Below, in pieces: positions 1 to 10,792 of a stretch of DNA of 64,000 bases (position 1 is its first letter; every line of letters starts with the position of its first letter). The notes beneath the pieces are model-generated. The model ran no database searches. It was not told the origin of the DNA and was given only the letters and a program-made list of their open reading frames with translations. The stretch is from Sphingomonas sanguinis (lineage in GTDB: Bacteria; Pseudomonadota; Alphaproteobacteria; Sphingomonadales; Sphingomonadaceae), in assembly GCF_019297835.1 (NCBI RefSeq), contig NZ_CP079203.1, forward strand, positions 1,647,001-1,711,000. Direction: 5' to 3'. The translations under genes were made by a program, and so were the position numbers.

Positions 1-1049
<1,049 letters not shown>

Positions 1050-1138
1050 CGGTGCCGGATACCTTTCAGCCTCCAAGATAGGCATGACGAGGTTAATGGC
1101 AATGGAACAAGACCGATCATTGTGATCGGGCCTGATCG

Positions 1139-1262
1139 ATCCTCTCCGGAACGGGGAGGTGGCAGGTCGAAGGCCTGACGGGGCGCTTCGCATAGGACAT
1201 TCCTCACGGCACGCCCCCTCCACCATGCTTTGCGTGGTCCCCCTCTCCGTACCGGGGAGGAT
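1139..1262. repeat. Intergenic palindromic doublet, family A (degenerate copy)
   Basis: A ~125-bp element has outer arms cctctccgga..acggggaggt and accggggagg, and an inner part with the family signature 'ggtggcaggtcgaaggcctgacgg' followed by 'ccccctccaccatgctttgcgtggtccccct'. Better-conserved copies lie near 21.9, 28.2, 31.6 and 42.0 kb. Its right arm ends at the tilS stop codon. Confidence 0.75.
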
Positions 1263-2254
1263 CAGCCCGTCTTCCTCGGCGGGGCCGGACGGAAGCGCCA
1301 GACGCCGGAGCGGACGCTCGCGATCACCCCGGCCTGGGTCGCGCGGCTGCCCTGCGCCAGCGATTCGAGCAGCTTTTCGATATTGCTCCCCTCGCTCCAG
1401 GCGGGAGCCTCGATCCCGGCAGCGGCGCGGACCGTGCCGATCGCGCGGCGGGCGAGGCGCCGTCCCAGCTCGCGCGGCAAATCGGCGGCCTGGATACGGA
1501 CATTGTCACCGTCGATCTGCGCCCGCTCGGCCCACAGCCAGTCGACCGTCGCGCGCAGATCGGTATCCGCCTCGGCCAGCTGCGCCGCCGCCCGCGCAAG
1601 CTGCGCGACGCCCAGCCACTCATGCCCGTCGAGCAACTGCCGGAAGCGGGTGCGGTCGTGGCGCGGATCGTGATTGGCGGGATCGTCGACGAACGGCGCT
1701 TCGGCGCGGCGGACGATCTGACGCAGCTCGGCCCGGCGCCAGTCGAGCAATGGCCGCAGTACGACCGCATCGGCGATCACCGTCCGCGCCCGTACCCCCG
1801 ACAGGCCCGACAGCCCCGCCCCACGCGCCGCGCGCATCAGGAAGGTCTCCGCCTGATCGTCGGCATGATGCGCGGTCAGGATCGCGGCCGCGCCGATCGC
1901 GCGGGCCTGCGCGGCGAGCAGGGCATAGCGCGCCTCGCGCGCCTGGGACTGGATGCTGGCCCCCGCGATCGCTGTCTCGGGGCGCAAGCTATGATGCGGC
2001 ATGCCCAGCTTCGCGCAGTGATCGGCGACCATGCGCGCTTCGTCCGCCGCCTCGGGCCGCAGGCCATGGTCGACCGTCGCCACCGCTATCCGCCCCGGAA
2101 AGGCCGCCACCGCCAGGGTCAGCATCGCCATGCTGTCCGGCCCGCCGGACACCGCCAGCAACAAGGGTGCCGCATTGGCATGGGGATCGTGAAGAAGCGT
2201 CAGATCGGCGGCGAAGCGCGCAATCTGATCGACGGCCGTGGCATCGGTGGCCAT
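1262..2254 (-). CDS. tilS: tRNA(Ile)-lysidine synthetase TilS
   Basis: 330 aa. This N-type ATP pyrophosphatase adenylates C34 of tRNA-Ile(CAU) and replaces it with lysidine, so the tRNA reads AUA and is charged with isoleucine; it is normally essential. The P-loop SGGPDS is at residues 36-41, followed by the VDHGLRPEA and HHADDQAET motifs of the family. The C-terminal part is shorter than in E. coli TilS, as is common in alphaproteobacteria. It lies between cpoB and ftsH on the same strand. The stop codon abuts the family A palindrome, so the repeat sits directly in the 3' untranslated region. Confidence 0.96.
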   Translation of the reverse strand: MATDATAVDQIARFAADLTLLHDPHANAAPLLLAVSGGPDSMAMLTLAVAAFPGRIAVATVDHGLRPEAADEARMVADHCAKLGMPHHSLRPETAIAGASIQSQAREARYALLAAQARAIGAAAILTAHHADDQAETFLMRAARGAGLSGLSGVRARTVIADAVVLRPLLDWRRAELRQIVRRAEAPFVDDPANHDPRHDRTRFRQLLDGHEWLGVAQLARAAAQLAEADTDLRATVDWLWAERAQIDGDNVRIQAADLPRELGRRLARRAIGTVRAAAGIEAPAWSEGSNIEKLLESLAQGSRATQAGVIASVRSGVWRFRPAPPRKTG

Positions 2255-2347
2255 GATGCTCTCAAAACTGGTCAGGGATGCGCGCCCTCTGGCCCTTCCG
2301 CCTTACCAGTGCAAGCGGTTTTGCGCTGCCCGATGGCGTGCGGACCG

Positions 2348-2441
2348 CCCTCACCCTTCCCACCCGCTATCGCGGGTGGGCCCCTTCCCTCTCCCATCGG
2401 GAGAGGGAGGGAGGTGCACAGCACTGGAAGCGTGAGGGTGG
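2348..2441. repeat. Intergenic palindromic doublet, family B
   Basis: A ~94-bp element reads 'ccctcaccc..cccgctatcgcgggtgggcccc' then 'ccctctcccatcgggagagggaggg' and closes with 'gtgagggtgg', so two internal palindromes sit inside outer inverted ends. A second copy with the same layout is at 51731-51829. Confidence 0.75.
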
Positions 2442-2471
2442 AGCGGAGCGAGAAATCCCCCCCTCAGTTCC

Positions 2472-3419
2472 TTACTGGCACTTCGCCGCGCTGCGGCCGC
2501 TCGCGATCTGCGCCTTCATCGCACCGGACAGCTTGGCGCCGTATACATCGCTCAGCTCGTCATAGACCTTGCAGGCATCGGCAGGCTTGTTGAGCTTGGT
2601 CAGCGCCTGGCCGAGATAGAGAAGGCTGTCAGGCGCACGCTCGCCATCCGGGAATTTCTTGTAATTCTCGTAGAAAGCCATCGACGCGAGGCTGGGCTTG
2701 CCGGAATCGAGATAGGTGCGACCCAGCAGGTTCTGAGCGAAGCTGGCGCGGCGGCTCTTGGGATAGTCGGCGACCATCTTCTTCAGCGCGGCCTCCGCCT
2801 CCGGGTATCGCTTGGCCTGCCACAGGCGATAGCCGTAAAGATAGGCATCCTCGGCCGCATCACCGGTCGAGGGCTTGTCGACCGCCGCCGCCGGGGTCGC
2901 CGTCGCGGTGTCGCCGGTCACGACCGAGGGGGCCGCCGGGGTCTTGGTCGGGCGGGTCGATCCGCTCGTGGTGGCGGGCGCAGCGGACGTGTCGAGCGGC
3001 GCGCTCTGCCCCGCAGGAGCGATCGGCGCGGGGCCGGACTCCAGCGCCTTCAACCGCGCTTCGGTGGCGCGCTTATAGGCGTCGAACTGATCCTGGAGCT
3101 GGCGGGTGCGATAGCCGTTCTGCTCGATCTGGCCGGTCAGTCCGGCCATCTGCTCCTCCAGCGAGGTCACGCGCGAGGTCAGGTCGGACAAGGCGCTGGA
3201 GGCAGGAACGCCCGGCGCCTGCGCCTGGGTCTGCGGCGCGGTGATCTCGGGCTGGACATAGCCGCCCGCGCCGTTCGGGAAGACCTTGCGCTGGACGGCG
3301 CGCATTTCGCTTTCCAGCTTGCCGACCCGGCCCTCGACATTGGACTGGGCGATGGCGGCGGTCGGCAGGATCATCACGGCCGCGACCCCGGCCAGCAACA
3401 GGTTACGCATCGGTTTCAC
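2472..3419 (-). CDS. cpoB: Tol-Pal system protein CpoB/YbgF
   Basis: 315 aa periplasmic protein. A signal peptide (about residues 1-24, ending in AIAQ) is followed by a coiled-coil trimerisation segment (about 27-110), a Pro/Ala/Thr-rich linker (about 125-185) and TPR repeats to the C-terminus (AEDAYLYGYRLWQAKRYPEA and following). CpoB links outer-membrane constriction by Tol-Pal with septal peptidoglycan synthesis. No tol genes are in the window; the gene stands between the RodZ-like gene and tilS on one strand, the usual alphaproteobacterial position after pal. Confidence 0.93.
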   Translation of the reverse strand: MKPMRNLLLAGVAAVMILPTAAIAQSNVEGRVGKLESEMRAVQRKVFPNGAGGYVQPEITAPQTQAQAPGVPASSALSDLTSRVTSLEEQMAGLTGQIEQNGYRTRQLQDQFDAYKRATEARLKALESGPAPIAPAGQSAPLDTSAAPATTSGSTRPTKTPAAPSVVTGDTATATPAAAVDKPSTGDAAEDAYLYGYRLWQAKRYPEAEAALKKMVADYPKSRRASFAQNLLGRTYLDSGKPSLASMAFYENYKKFPDGERAPDSLLYLGQALTKLNKPADACKVYDELSDVYGAKLSGAMKAQIASGRSAAKCQ

Positions 3420-3498
3420 CCCCCGGTGGGCTGATTATGAAAGGGACAGGGCCACCCTGCCCTGCCCCGGCTGTCTCCAGCCTGAAGATTTCCGCTTC

Positions 3499-4449
3499 TT
3501 ACAGGTCCGCCGGTGCGGTGGTGGCGGGCGAAGGCGAAGGCGCTGGCGCCGTCAGGGCGTTGCCGCCGGTCTCGCCACCCGCAGCACGCGTCGAACGGCG
3601 CTCCGTCCGCTCACGCAGCGGGGTACGCACGGTCGGCGTCGGCGCAGAAGCCGCGACCGGAGCACCCGACAGCCGCGCGCCGATCGCCTGCGGATCGAGC
3701 CGGACGTCCTTGATCGCGCGCGAACCATCGCCCAGCGGCGGAATGGGCTTGCCGTCCAGCGTCACGCTCAGCTTGTCGGGGCGGCCGACATTCAGCAGCG
3801 GCCCCTTTGCGGTGGCGGGCACCTCATAGCTTTCGCCCGGCTTCAACGTGCCCATCTTCAGCGTGACATTGTCCGCATCGTAGACGCGCAGCCACACGTC
3901 GCCATTGGCAGTCAGCACGACCTTGCCCGCCGTCACCGGCGTCGGGCTGGGCGCAGGCGTCGGTGCGGGCGCGGACGCATTGGTCAGCGGGGTCGCGGCG
4001 GGCACCTCCTGCGCGGTGCGGTCGCGGCGGAACAGGTCGGTGCCATACCACAGCCCCGCGATGACGAGCAGTGCCAGCGCCAGGCCCACCCCGACGATCG
4101 CCAGCCCACGCGAGGGCACGCGGGCGGGATCGGCAATGTCCTGCGGCACATATTCGGTGACGCGGCGGCCGAACCGGTCGACATCGGCGCGCACGGCCTG
4201 CGCGATCGCGACCTCATCGGCGCCGACCGCGCGGGCATAGGCCTTGGCGAAGCCGACCGCATAGGTGGCCGACGGCAGGCTCTGATAATCGGATGCCTCG
4301 ATCGCCGCGAGATGACGACTGGGGATGCGCGTCCGCGCACCGATATCGCCCAGCGATAGCCCCTGCGCCTCACGCGCCGTGCGCAGGACGTCACCGGCGC
4401 GGGCAGGTGCCGCTGGTGCGGCATCGTGGCCGGGATTGACCTCGTCCAT
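3499..4449 (-). CDS. RodZ-like helix-turn-helix membrane protein (DUF4115)
   Basis: 316 aa. An N-terminal cytoplasmic HTH_25-type domain (about residues 18-85, with GLSLGDIGARTRIPSRHLAA) is followed by a charged linker, one membrane helix (about 113-135), a Pro/Ala-rich periplasmic stretch and a C-terminal DUF4115 beta domain (VWLRVYDADNVTLKMGTLKPG). This is the RodZ arrangement; RodZ couples MreB to the elongasome. The ATG at 4449 is preferred to the longer 4482 start because a GGAG lies 7 bases upstream. No mreB is nearby, so the exact cell-shape role is inferred from architecture. Confidence 0.85.
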   Translation of the reverse strand: MDEVNPGHDAAPAAPARAGDVLRTAREAQGLSLGDIGARTRIPSRHLAAIEASDYQSLPSATYAVGFAKAYARAVGADEVAIAQAVRADVDRFGRRVTEYVPQDIADPARVPSRGLAIVGVGLALALLVIAGLWYGTDLFRRDRTAQEVPAATPLTNASAPAPTPAPSPTPVTAGKVVLTANGDVWLRVYDADNVTLKMGTLKPGESYEVPATAKGPLLNVGRPDKLSVTLDGKPIPPLGDGSRAIKDVRLDPQAIGARLSGAPVAASAPTPTVRTPLRERTERRSTRAAGGETGGNALTAPAPSPSPATTAPADL

Positions 4450-4540
4450 TCTCAACTCCGAAGCGACCATGGCCCACCCCATGATCGCGGTCGTTCTTTC
4501 AGACGGGTGGGATCAAGTCAACGCGAACCCCTGACCTGGA

Positions 4541-6820
4541 TCAGGCCAATTCCACACCGTTCGTCGCAGCCCAGGCACCAAGCGCCCCACGCATGTCACG
4601 CACGGGATGCGCGAGCAGCCGGGCCATCTCCGCCGTGATCGCGTCCCGGTCGAGCGAGCGGATCATCGCCTTCACCGGGCCGACCGCCGCCGGGGTAATC
4701 GACAGCCGGTCGATGCCCAGCCCGATCAGCGCCATCGCCTCCAGCGGACGCCCGCCCATCTCGCCGCAGACGCCGACCGGCACGCCCGCGTCGCGCGCCG
4801 GACCCACCACCCGGCGCAGGAAGCGCAGGATCGACGGGCTGAGCCAGTCATAGCGCTCGGCGAGCTTGGGATTGGCGCGATCGGCGGCGAACAGGAACTG
4901 GGTCAGATCGTTGGTGCCGATGGACAGGAAGTCGACATTGGGCAGGATCAGGTCCAGCTGCTCGGCAAGCGCCGGGACTTCCAGCATCGCGCCGTAACGC
5001 ACGTCGAGCGGCAGACGACGCCCGCGCGAGCCAAGCCAGGCCCGCTGCGCCTCGAACAAAGCCTTGGCCTCGTCGAACTCCCATGCCTCGGACACCATGG
5101 GGAACATGATGTTCAGCGTGCGGCCCGACCCCGCCTCGATCAGCGCGCGGGCCTGCGCCTTCATCAACCCGTCGCGCTCCAGCGCCAGGCGCAGCGCGCG
5201 CCAGCCCATCGCGGGATTCTCTTCGTCCGCGCCATCGGTGTTGAGATAGGGCAAAGCCTTGTCCCCGCCGATGTCGATGGTGCGGAACACGACCGGCCGG
5301 TCGCCCGCCGCCTCCATCACGTCGCGGTACAGCCGCTGCTGCCGCTCGCGCTGCGGCAAAGTCGCCGACACTAGAAACTGGAATTCGGTGCGGAACAGGC
5401 CGATCCCGTCCGCCCCCGTGGTGTCGAGCGCCGCGGCATCGTCGCGAAGCCCGGCATTGACCATCAGCGTGACGCGGTGGCCGTCCTTGGTCACCGGCGG
5501 CACGTCGCGCAGCGCCGCAAAGGCCGCGCGGCGCTTCTGCCGCAGTTCCAGCTTGGCGTCGAACGCCTCCTCCATCGCCGACGAGGGTCGGACGAGCACG
5601 CTGCCCTCCGATACGTCGAGCAGCAACTGGTCGCCGTCTGCGATCTGGCGGCGCACGTCGCTGACCCGGCCCAGCACCGGCACGCCCATCGCCCGCGCGA
5701 CGATGATGACATGCGCCGTCAGCGACCCTTCCTCCAGGATCACGCCCTTCAGCCGCCGCCGGTCATATTCCAGCAGCTCGGCCGGACCCAGGTTGCGCGC
5801 GATCAGGATCGTGTCCTGGCGCAGGCCCAGCTGCGCTGCCGTGCCCATCTGGCCCGACACGATGCGCAGCAGCCGATTGGACAGGTCCTCCAGATCGTGC
5901 ATCCGGTCGGCGAGCAAGGGATCGTCGATCTGGCGCATCCGCTGGCGCGTGCGCTGCTGCACCCGCTCGATCGCCGCTTCGGCGGTCAGGCCACTGTCGA
6001 TCGCCTCATTGATGCGGCGCGCCCAGCCCTCGTCATAGGCGAACATCTTGTAGGTCTCGATGACCTCGACATGCTCGCCCGCGACGCCGAACTCCGCCTC
6101 GCGCGCCATGCGGTCGATCTGCTCGCGCATCTTGTCGAACGCGGCATAGACGCGGCGGCGCTCGGCATCGATGTCCTCGGCGACGGTATGTTCGACGACG
6201 ATGCGCGGCTGGTGATAGACGGCAAAGCCGCTGCCCATGCCTTCGACCAGCTTCTGCCCCGACAGGCGGATCGTCGCGGTCATCTGCGGCCGCGTGCCCG
6301 CCGCACCCGCCGCATCGATCAGCCCGGCATTGGCGATCAGTTCGGACAGGACCATCGCGACGGTCTGCAGCGCCTCGATCTCGACATCGGCATATTTGCG
6401 CGGTTCGCTATGCTGGACCGCCAGCACGCCCACCGCCCGCTCGCGCCGGATGATCGGCACGCCCGCAAAGCTGTGGAAACGGTCCTCGCCGGTCTCCGGC
6501 TTGTAGGCGAAGTCTGGATGGCTGGCCGCTTCGTCCAGGTTCAGCACCTCGACATCCTCGGCGATGGTGCCGACCAGCCCCTCGCCCAGCGCCAGCTTGG
6601 TGACGTGCACCGCCTCCTCGGCCAGCCCGCGCGTCGCGAACAGCTCCAGCACCCCTTCGCGCAGCAGATAGATGGAGCAGACCTCGCTCCCGATCGCCTC
6701 ACCGATGATCTGGACCACCTGATTCAGCTTGGCTTGGGCGGGGGTGCGCGACGCCATGACGTCGTGCAGACGAACGAGGATCTCGCGGGCGGATGCGGCG
6801 GCCGAAACGGGCATGGGCAT
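4541..6820 (-). CDS. ptsP: Phosphoenolpyruvate-protein phosphotransferase PtsP (enzyme I-Ntr)
   Basis: 759 aa. An N-terminal GAF domain (about residues 15-160) precedes the PEP-utilising enzyme I core. The phosphorylated histidine is His370 in SLTAHVIIVARAMGVPVLG, and the C-terminal PEP-binding barrel carries DGIGLFRTEF, FRTIDIGGDK and the VCGEMGG motif. It autophosphorylates on PEP and passes phosphate to NPr/EIIA-Ntr, signalling nitrogen and carbon status; the GAF domain senses glutamine in studied homologues. The partner genes ptsO and ptsN are not in the window. It is monocistronic as far as can be seen, 91 bp upstream of the RodZ-like gene. Confidence 0.95.
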   Translation of the reverse strand: MPMPVSAAASAREILVRLHDVMASRTPAQAKLNQVVQIIGEAIGSEVCSIYLLREGVLELFATRGLAEEAVHVTKLALGEGLVGTIAEDVEVLNLDEAASHPDFAYKPETGEDRFHSFAGVPIIRRERAVGVLAVQHSEPRKYADVEIEALQTVAMVLSELIANAGLIDAAGAAGTRPQMTATIRLSGQKLVEGMGSGFAVYHQPRIVVEHTVAEDIDAERRRVYAAFDKMREQIDRMAREAEFGVAGEHVEVIETYKMFAYDEGWARRINEAIDSGLTAEAAIERVQQRTRQRMRQIDDPLLADRMHDLEDLSNRLLRIVSGQMGTAAQLGLRQDTILIARNLGPAELLEYDRRRLKGVILEEGSLTAHVIIVARAMGVPVLGRVSDVRRQIADGDQLLLDVSEGSVLVRPSSAMEEAFDAKLELRQKRRAAFAALRDVPPVTKDGHRVTLMVNAGLRDDAAALDTTGADGIGLFRTEFQFLVSATLPQRERQQRLYRDVMEAAGDRPVVFRTIDIGGDKALPYLNTDGADEENPAMGWRALRLALERDGLMKAQARALIEAGSGRTLNIMFPMVSEAWEFDEAKALFEAQRAWLGSRGRRLPLDVRYGAMLEVPALAEQLDLILPNVDFLSIGTNDLTQFLFAADRANPKLAERYDWLSPSILRFLRRVVGPARDAGVPVGVCGEMGGRPLEAMALIGLGIDRLSITPAAVGPVKAMIRSLDRDAITAEMARLLAHPVRDMRGALGAWAATNGVELA

Positions 6821-6929
6821 AGGGCTATCAGACGGAATGCGGCGGTGTCATGCGCTAATATCGCACGCGCGTGCCTTTTCATCCTTTGTCATCATTTCGC
6901 CCCACCCCGATCGGTTCGGCCGCCCCGGC

Positions 6930-8069
6930 TCAGAGGTCGCCCGCCAACGCCGTGCGGTCGATCTCCGCTACCGACCGCACGCCGGTCAGCGTCATCGCCA
7001 CCCGCATCTCGGCGGCGAACAGGCGGAGCAGATTGGCGACCCCCGCCTCCCCGTCCGCCGCCAGCGCATAGATGAATGCGCGGCCCAGCATCACCGCATC
7101 CGCGCCCAGCGCCAGCATCCGCACCACGTCCAGCCCGGAGCGCACGCCCGAATCCGCCAGCAGCTTCAACTCGCCCGCCACCGCGTCCGCAATCCGGGGC
7201 AACGCGCGGGCGGTCGAGGACACCCCGTCCAGCTGTCGCCCGCCATGGTTGGACACGACGATCCCGTCCGCGCCGAAGCGCACCGCGTCGCGCGCATCCT
7301 CCGGGTCGAGAATGCCCTTGATGACGATCGCGCCCTTCCAGACATCGCGAATCCACTCCAGGTCGCGCCATGCGATCGAGGGATCGAAGTTCGCGCCCAG
7401 CCAGCCGATATAGTCCTCCAGCGCGGTCGGCGCGCCGCGATAGGCCGAGATATTGCCCAGATCATGCGGCCGCCCGCGCAGCCCCACGTCCCACGCCCAG
7501 CGCGGATGGGTGACCGCCTGCACCATCCGCCGGAACGCCGCATTCGGCCCCGACATGCCCGAATGCGCGTCGCGATAGCGCGATCCCGGCACCGGCATGT
7601 CGACGGTGAAGACCAAAGTCGTCATCCCCGCCGCCTGCGCCCGCTCCAGCGCGTCGCGCATGAAGCCCCGGTCCTTCAGCACGTAGAGCTGGAACCAGAT
7701 CGGCGCGGACGATGCCGCCTGCACCTCCCGGATCGCGCAGACCGAGACGGTCGACAGGGTGAAGGGTACGCGCGCCGCCGCCGCCGCGCGCGCCGCCTGC
7801 ACCTCGCCCCGCCTGGCATACATGCCGGTCAGCCCGACCGGCGCCAGCACCACCGGCAGGGCGAGTCGGGCGCCGAACAGCTCGGTCTCCAGGCTGAGGT
7901 CCGCGACGTTGCGCAGCACGCGCTGGCGCAGTTCGATTCCCGCCAGATCCTCGACATTGTGGCGCAGCGTATGCTCGGCATTCGCGCCGCCATCGATGTA
8001 ATGGAACAGGAAGGGCGGCAAACGGCGGCGCGCGGCCTCCCGGTAATCGCTGGGGGCGGAAATGATCAT
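6930..8069 (-). CDS. lldD: FMN-dependent L-lactate dehydrogenase / alpha-hydroxy-acid oxidase
   Basis: 379 aa, full length for the family. This flavoprotein oxidises L-lactate to pyruvate and feeds electrons to the respiratory chain. The N-terminus ([23 protein letters not shown]) is typical of LldD; the FMN-barrel catalytic stretch [19 protein letters not shown] and the terminal phosphate-binding segment [20 protein letters not shown] are intact. No lactate permease or LldR regulator adjoins it, so the true substrate could be another 2-hydroxy acid such as glycolate or mandelate. Confidence 0.88.
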   Translation of the reverse strand: MIISAPSDYREAARRRLPPFLFHYIDGGANAEHTLRHNVEDLAGIELRQRVLRNVADLSLETELFGARLALPVVLAPVGLTGMYARRGEVQAARAAAAARVPFTLSTVSVCAIREVQAASSAPIWFQLYVLKDRGFMRDALERAQAAGMTTLVFTVDMPVPGSRYRDAHSGMSGPNAAFRRMVQAVTHPRWAWDVGLRGRPHDLGNISAYRGAPTALEDYIGWLGANFDPSIAWRDLEWIRDVWKGAIVIKGILDPEDARDAVRFGADGIVVSNHGGRQLDGVSSTARALPRIADAVAGELKLLADSGVRSGLDVVRMLALGADAVMLGRAFIYALAADGEAGVANLLRLFAAEMRVAMTLTGVRSVAEIDRTALAGDL

Positions 8070-8265
8070 CGCTCGGGCGGCCTCGTTTCACCATAAAGCG
8101 GACATGCCGGGATGTGCCGGTGAGACCGCGGACCGGCGAGCCATATCGCGTGGCGCGGTGGCTTTCCATGGCCCTGATCGCCGCCCCCAAACGGTTTCGA
8201 CAATGGAACGAGATCGGGGCATGATGCGCTGACCGCCCCATGAGGATCACCATGGGAGGTCGTTC

Positions 8266-8946
8266 ATGCATCGATTGACGGGCACCCTGCCCGCCCTCGC
8301 CCTGCTCGCCGCCTGTTCCGGCCCGAGCGATGTGCCGTCCGGCCAGTCCGGTACGCAGGTAATGGGGGAAGCCTATGACGCCAGCGACCCTGCGCCGCCC
8401 GGCAGCGATGAGGCCCGCAGACTTCTGAAGGCCTATTTCGCCAAGCATCCCGCCTGTACGCCATTCTTCAAGATGCCCTGGGACGTCGCCGTCGACAGCC
8501 CGGAGATGCGTCAGCGGGCGCAGGCCTTTGTCGATGCGGGACTGTTGCGGCTGGCGGGACGTTCGTCCTTTCCAGGTGCGGTCGGGCCGCGCCCGGCGCT
8601 ACGCTATGTCCCGACCGCTGAGGGCGATCGCTATTTCCGCGCCCATGCCCCGGAGAAAGGCGGCGGCAAGGACGCGCTTTGTTATGGTACGGTCACCCCG
8701 ACCCAGGTCGCGGTCGAGAATGCCGACCCGATGATGCGCCGCGCCGAAATCGCCTATCGCTTCCGCCTGACCGACATCCCGGCCTGGACGCGCAGCCCCG
8801 GCATCACCGCCCTGTATCCCTGGCTGCAAAAAGCGCTGACGGAGGAACGCAACGACCGGGTCGATCTGGTCTTTCGCGACGGCGCCTGGCGTCTGGACGA
8901 TACGCCGACGCCGCTATCGCTCGACCTGCAACAGCTGAGCCATTGA
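8266..8946 (+). CDS. Hypothetical lipoprotein
   Basis: 226 aa. The N-terminus [20 protein letters not shown] has a short basic n-region, a hydrophobic core and a LAAC lipobox with the lipidated Cys at residue 17, so it is predicted to be envelope-anchored. The mature part has a helical segment (about 48-85) and a C-terminal section with conserved-looking aromatics ([19 protein letters not shown]). I recognise no domain. It is followed after 29 bp by tRNA-Arg on the opposite strand. Confidence 0.8.
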   Translation: MHRLTGTLPALALLAACSGPSDVPSGQSGTQVMGEAYDASDPAPPGSDEARRLLKAYFAKHPACTPFFKMPWDVAVDSPEMRQRAQAFVDAGLLRLAGRSSFPGAVGPRPALRYVPTAEGDRYFRAHAPEKGGGKDALCYGTVTPTQVAVENADPMMRRAEIAYRFRLTDIPAWTRSPGITALYPWLQKALTEERNDRVDLVFRDGAWRLDDTPTPLSLDLQQLSH

Positions 8947-8975
8947 GGGATCGGAACATCGAAACGAAGAAGGGA

Positions 8976-9052
<77 letters not shown>

Positions 9053-9098
9053 GTGGGCTGGCCGGTTAGCATCGCCTGCCACCCTGCGCCAGCCCTTT

Positions 9099-9767
9099 TT
9101 ATGCCGCCGCCGCTTTTCCGGCCTTGATCGCGGGCGCGGGCGTCTTGGGGCGGTAGGCGCACAGATCCTCGACCGGGCAGCGCCAGCATTCGGGGCGTCT
9201 GGCCTTGCAGATATAGCGGCCGTGCAGGATCAGCCAGTGATGCGCGTGGAGCCGGAACGGCGCGGGCGTCGCCTTGTCCAGCTTCAGCTCGACCGCGAGC
9301 ACCGTCTTGCCCTTGGCCAGGCCGGTGCGGTTGCACACGCGAAAGATATGCGTGTCGACCGCGAAGGTCTCGTGCCCGAAAGCCGTGTTCAACACGACAT
9401 TGGCCGTCTTGCGCCCGACGCCGGGCAAGCGCTCCAGCGCCGCGCGATCCTCGGGCACCTCGCCGCCATAATCGTCGACCAGCATCTGCGACAGCGCGAT
9501 GACGTTCTTGGCCTTGGTATTGAACAGCCCGATCGTCTTGATGTGCTGTTTCAGCCCCTCTTCGCCCAGCTCCAGCATCTTCTGCGGCGTATCGACCTCG
9601 GCGAACAGCGCGCGTGTCGCCTTGTTGACGCCGATATCGGTCGCCTGCGCCGACAGCGCGACGGCGACGACCAGCGTATAGGGGTTGCGATATTCCAGCT
9701 CGGTTTCGGGATGCGGGTTCGCCTCCGCCAGCCGGTGATAGAATTCGACGATATCGGCCTTCTTCAT
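9099..9767 (-). CDS. nth: Endonuclease III (DNA N-glycosylase/AP lyase)
   Basis: 222 aa. This base-excision-repair enzyme removes oxidised pyrimidines and nicks AP sites. The helix-hairpin-helix [20 protein letters not shown] carries the catalytic Lys, the catalytic Asp is in [13 protein letters not shown], and a C-terminal [4Fe-4S] loop has Cys spacing C-x6-C-x2-C-x5-C. The start at 9767 (MKKADIVEF) is chosen over a longer reading that would run 63 bases into dapB. It follows dapB by 5 bp on the same strand and is presumably co-transcribed. Confidence 0.97.
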   Translation of the reverse strand: MKKADIVEFYHRLAEANPHPETELEYRNPYTLVVAVALSAQATDIGVNKATRALFAEVDTPQKMLELGEEGLKQHIKTIGLFNTKAKNVIALSQMLVDDYGGEVPEDRAALERLPGVGRKTANVVLNTAFGHETFAVDTHIFRVCNRTGLAKGKTVLAVELKLDKATPAPFRLHAHHWLILHGRYICKARRPECWRCPVEDLCAYRPKTPAPAIKAGKAAAA

Positions 9768-9772
9768 GGCCG

Positions 9773-10501
9773 TTACAGACCCAGCACGTCGCCCATGCGA
9801 TAGCGTCCCGGCGCCTGCCCCGCGAGCCACAGCGCCGCGCGCACCGCCCCGCGCGCGAAGATGGTCCGGTCCTGCGCGAAATGGCCCAGCGTCACGCGCT
9901 CGCCTTCGCCCGCGAAGATCACCTCATGGTCGCCGATCACCGAGCCGCCGCGCAGCGCCGCCAGCCCGATCGTGCCCTCGGTCCGCGCACCGACCAGCCC
10001 GGCGCGGCCGTCGACGCGCAGCTCGGACAGGCTGTGCCCCCGCCCCGCCGCCGCCGCCTCGCCCAGCAGCAAGGCGGTGCCCGAGGGCGCGTCGACCTTG
10101 TGCCGGTGGTGCATCTCGGTGATCTCGATATCCCAGTCGGTGCCCAGCCGCGCCGCCGCCTCGCGCACCAGATTGGCGAGCAGCGTGATGCCGAGCGAGG
10201 TATTGCCGGTCTGAAGTACTGCGATGTCGGTGGCAGCCTCGTCGATCGCGGCATGCTGAGCCGGGGAAAGACCGGTGGTGCCGATCACGATGGGGGTGCG
10301 CGCCGCCCGCGCCGCCGCCAGATGCACGTCGAGCGCGCCCGCGATCGAGAAGTCGACCAGCACGTCGGCGGCCTTGGCCAGCGCGTCCGGGTCGTCACGC
10401 GAATCGCAGCCACCCGCCAGGGTCGCGCCCTCGCCCTCGATCAGGTCCGCGATCGCGCGGCCCATGCGCCCGGCGCTGCCGTAGATACCGATGGCGGTCA
10501 T
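9773..10501 (-). CDS. dapB: 4-hydroxy-tetrahydrodipicolinate reductase
   Basis: 242 aa. It performs the NAD(P)H-dependent second step of the diaminopimelate/lysine branch. The N-terminal Rossmann motif GIYGSAGRMGRAIA and the catalytic/substrate segment EMHHRHKVDAPSGTAL are intact. The start is the ATG at 10499-10501; an upstream in-frame extension has no dinucleotide-fold character and is rejected. It is translated just ahead of nth. Confidence 0.97.
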   Translation of the reverse strand: MTAIGIYGSAGRMGRAIADLIEGEGATLAGGCDSRDDPDALAKAADVLVDFSIAGALDVHLAAARAARTPIVIGTTGLSPAQHAAIDEAATDIAVLQTGNTSLGITLLANLVREAAARLGTDWDIEITEMHHRHKVDAPSGTALLLGEAAAAGRGHSLSELRVDGRAGLVGARTEGTIGLAALRGGSVIGDHEVIFAGEGERVTLGHFAQDRTIFARGAVRAALWLAGQAPGRYRMGDVLGL

Positions 10502-10792
10502 GCGGGGGCTCCGGTGGCAAAAAGCGAAAAAGTCATGCGGCGTTCCTTGGCACAGGTGCCTGCCGGGGGGAACAGATTGCGCGAGGGAAGTGCAAGGTTT
10601 GAGTATCCATTCTCCGGCGATCGATACGGATTTGATATCCGAGGCACATGGCTCCGGTTTCACGCGCGGCATATTCAATACGTCGCAGCAGGGCCGATCA
10701 CGCAAAGGAACACCTGAATGAAGGACAAGCCCGAGGAAAAGTCGATGGGTGCCAAATCAACCCAACATTGACCCTCCCCTAATGTTCATGTT
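10502..10792. other. Intergenic region between dapB and the toxin gene
   Basis: About 290 bp, visibly less GC-rich than the neighbours toward its right half. It must hold the divergent promoters for dapB-nth and the toxin operon, but I see no convincing -35/-10 pair. A 17-codon reading frame at 10717-10770 with a weak GGA upstream is the only small ORF and is not supported otherwise. No repeat of families A-E occurs here. Confidence 0.5.

Noticed and set aside
10717..10770. 17-codon ORF upstream of the toxin gene
   Set aside because: Weak ribosome-binding site, no structure or conservation evidence; too little to call a leader peptide.
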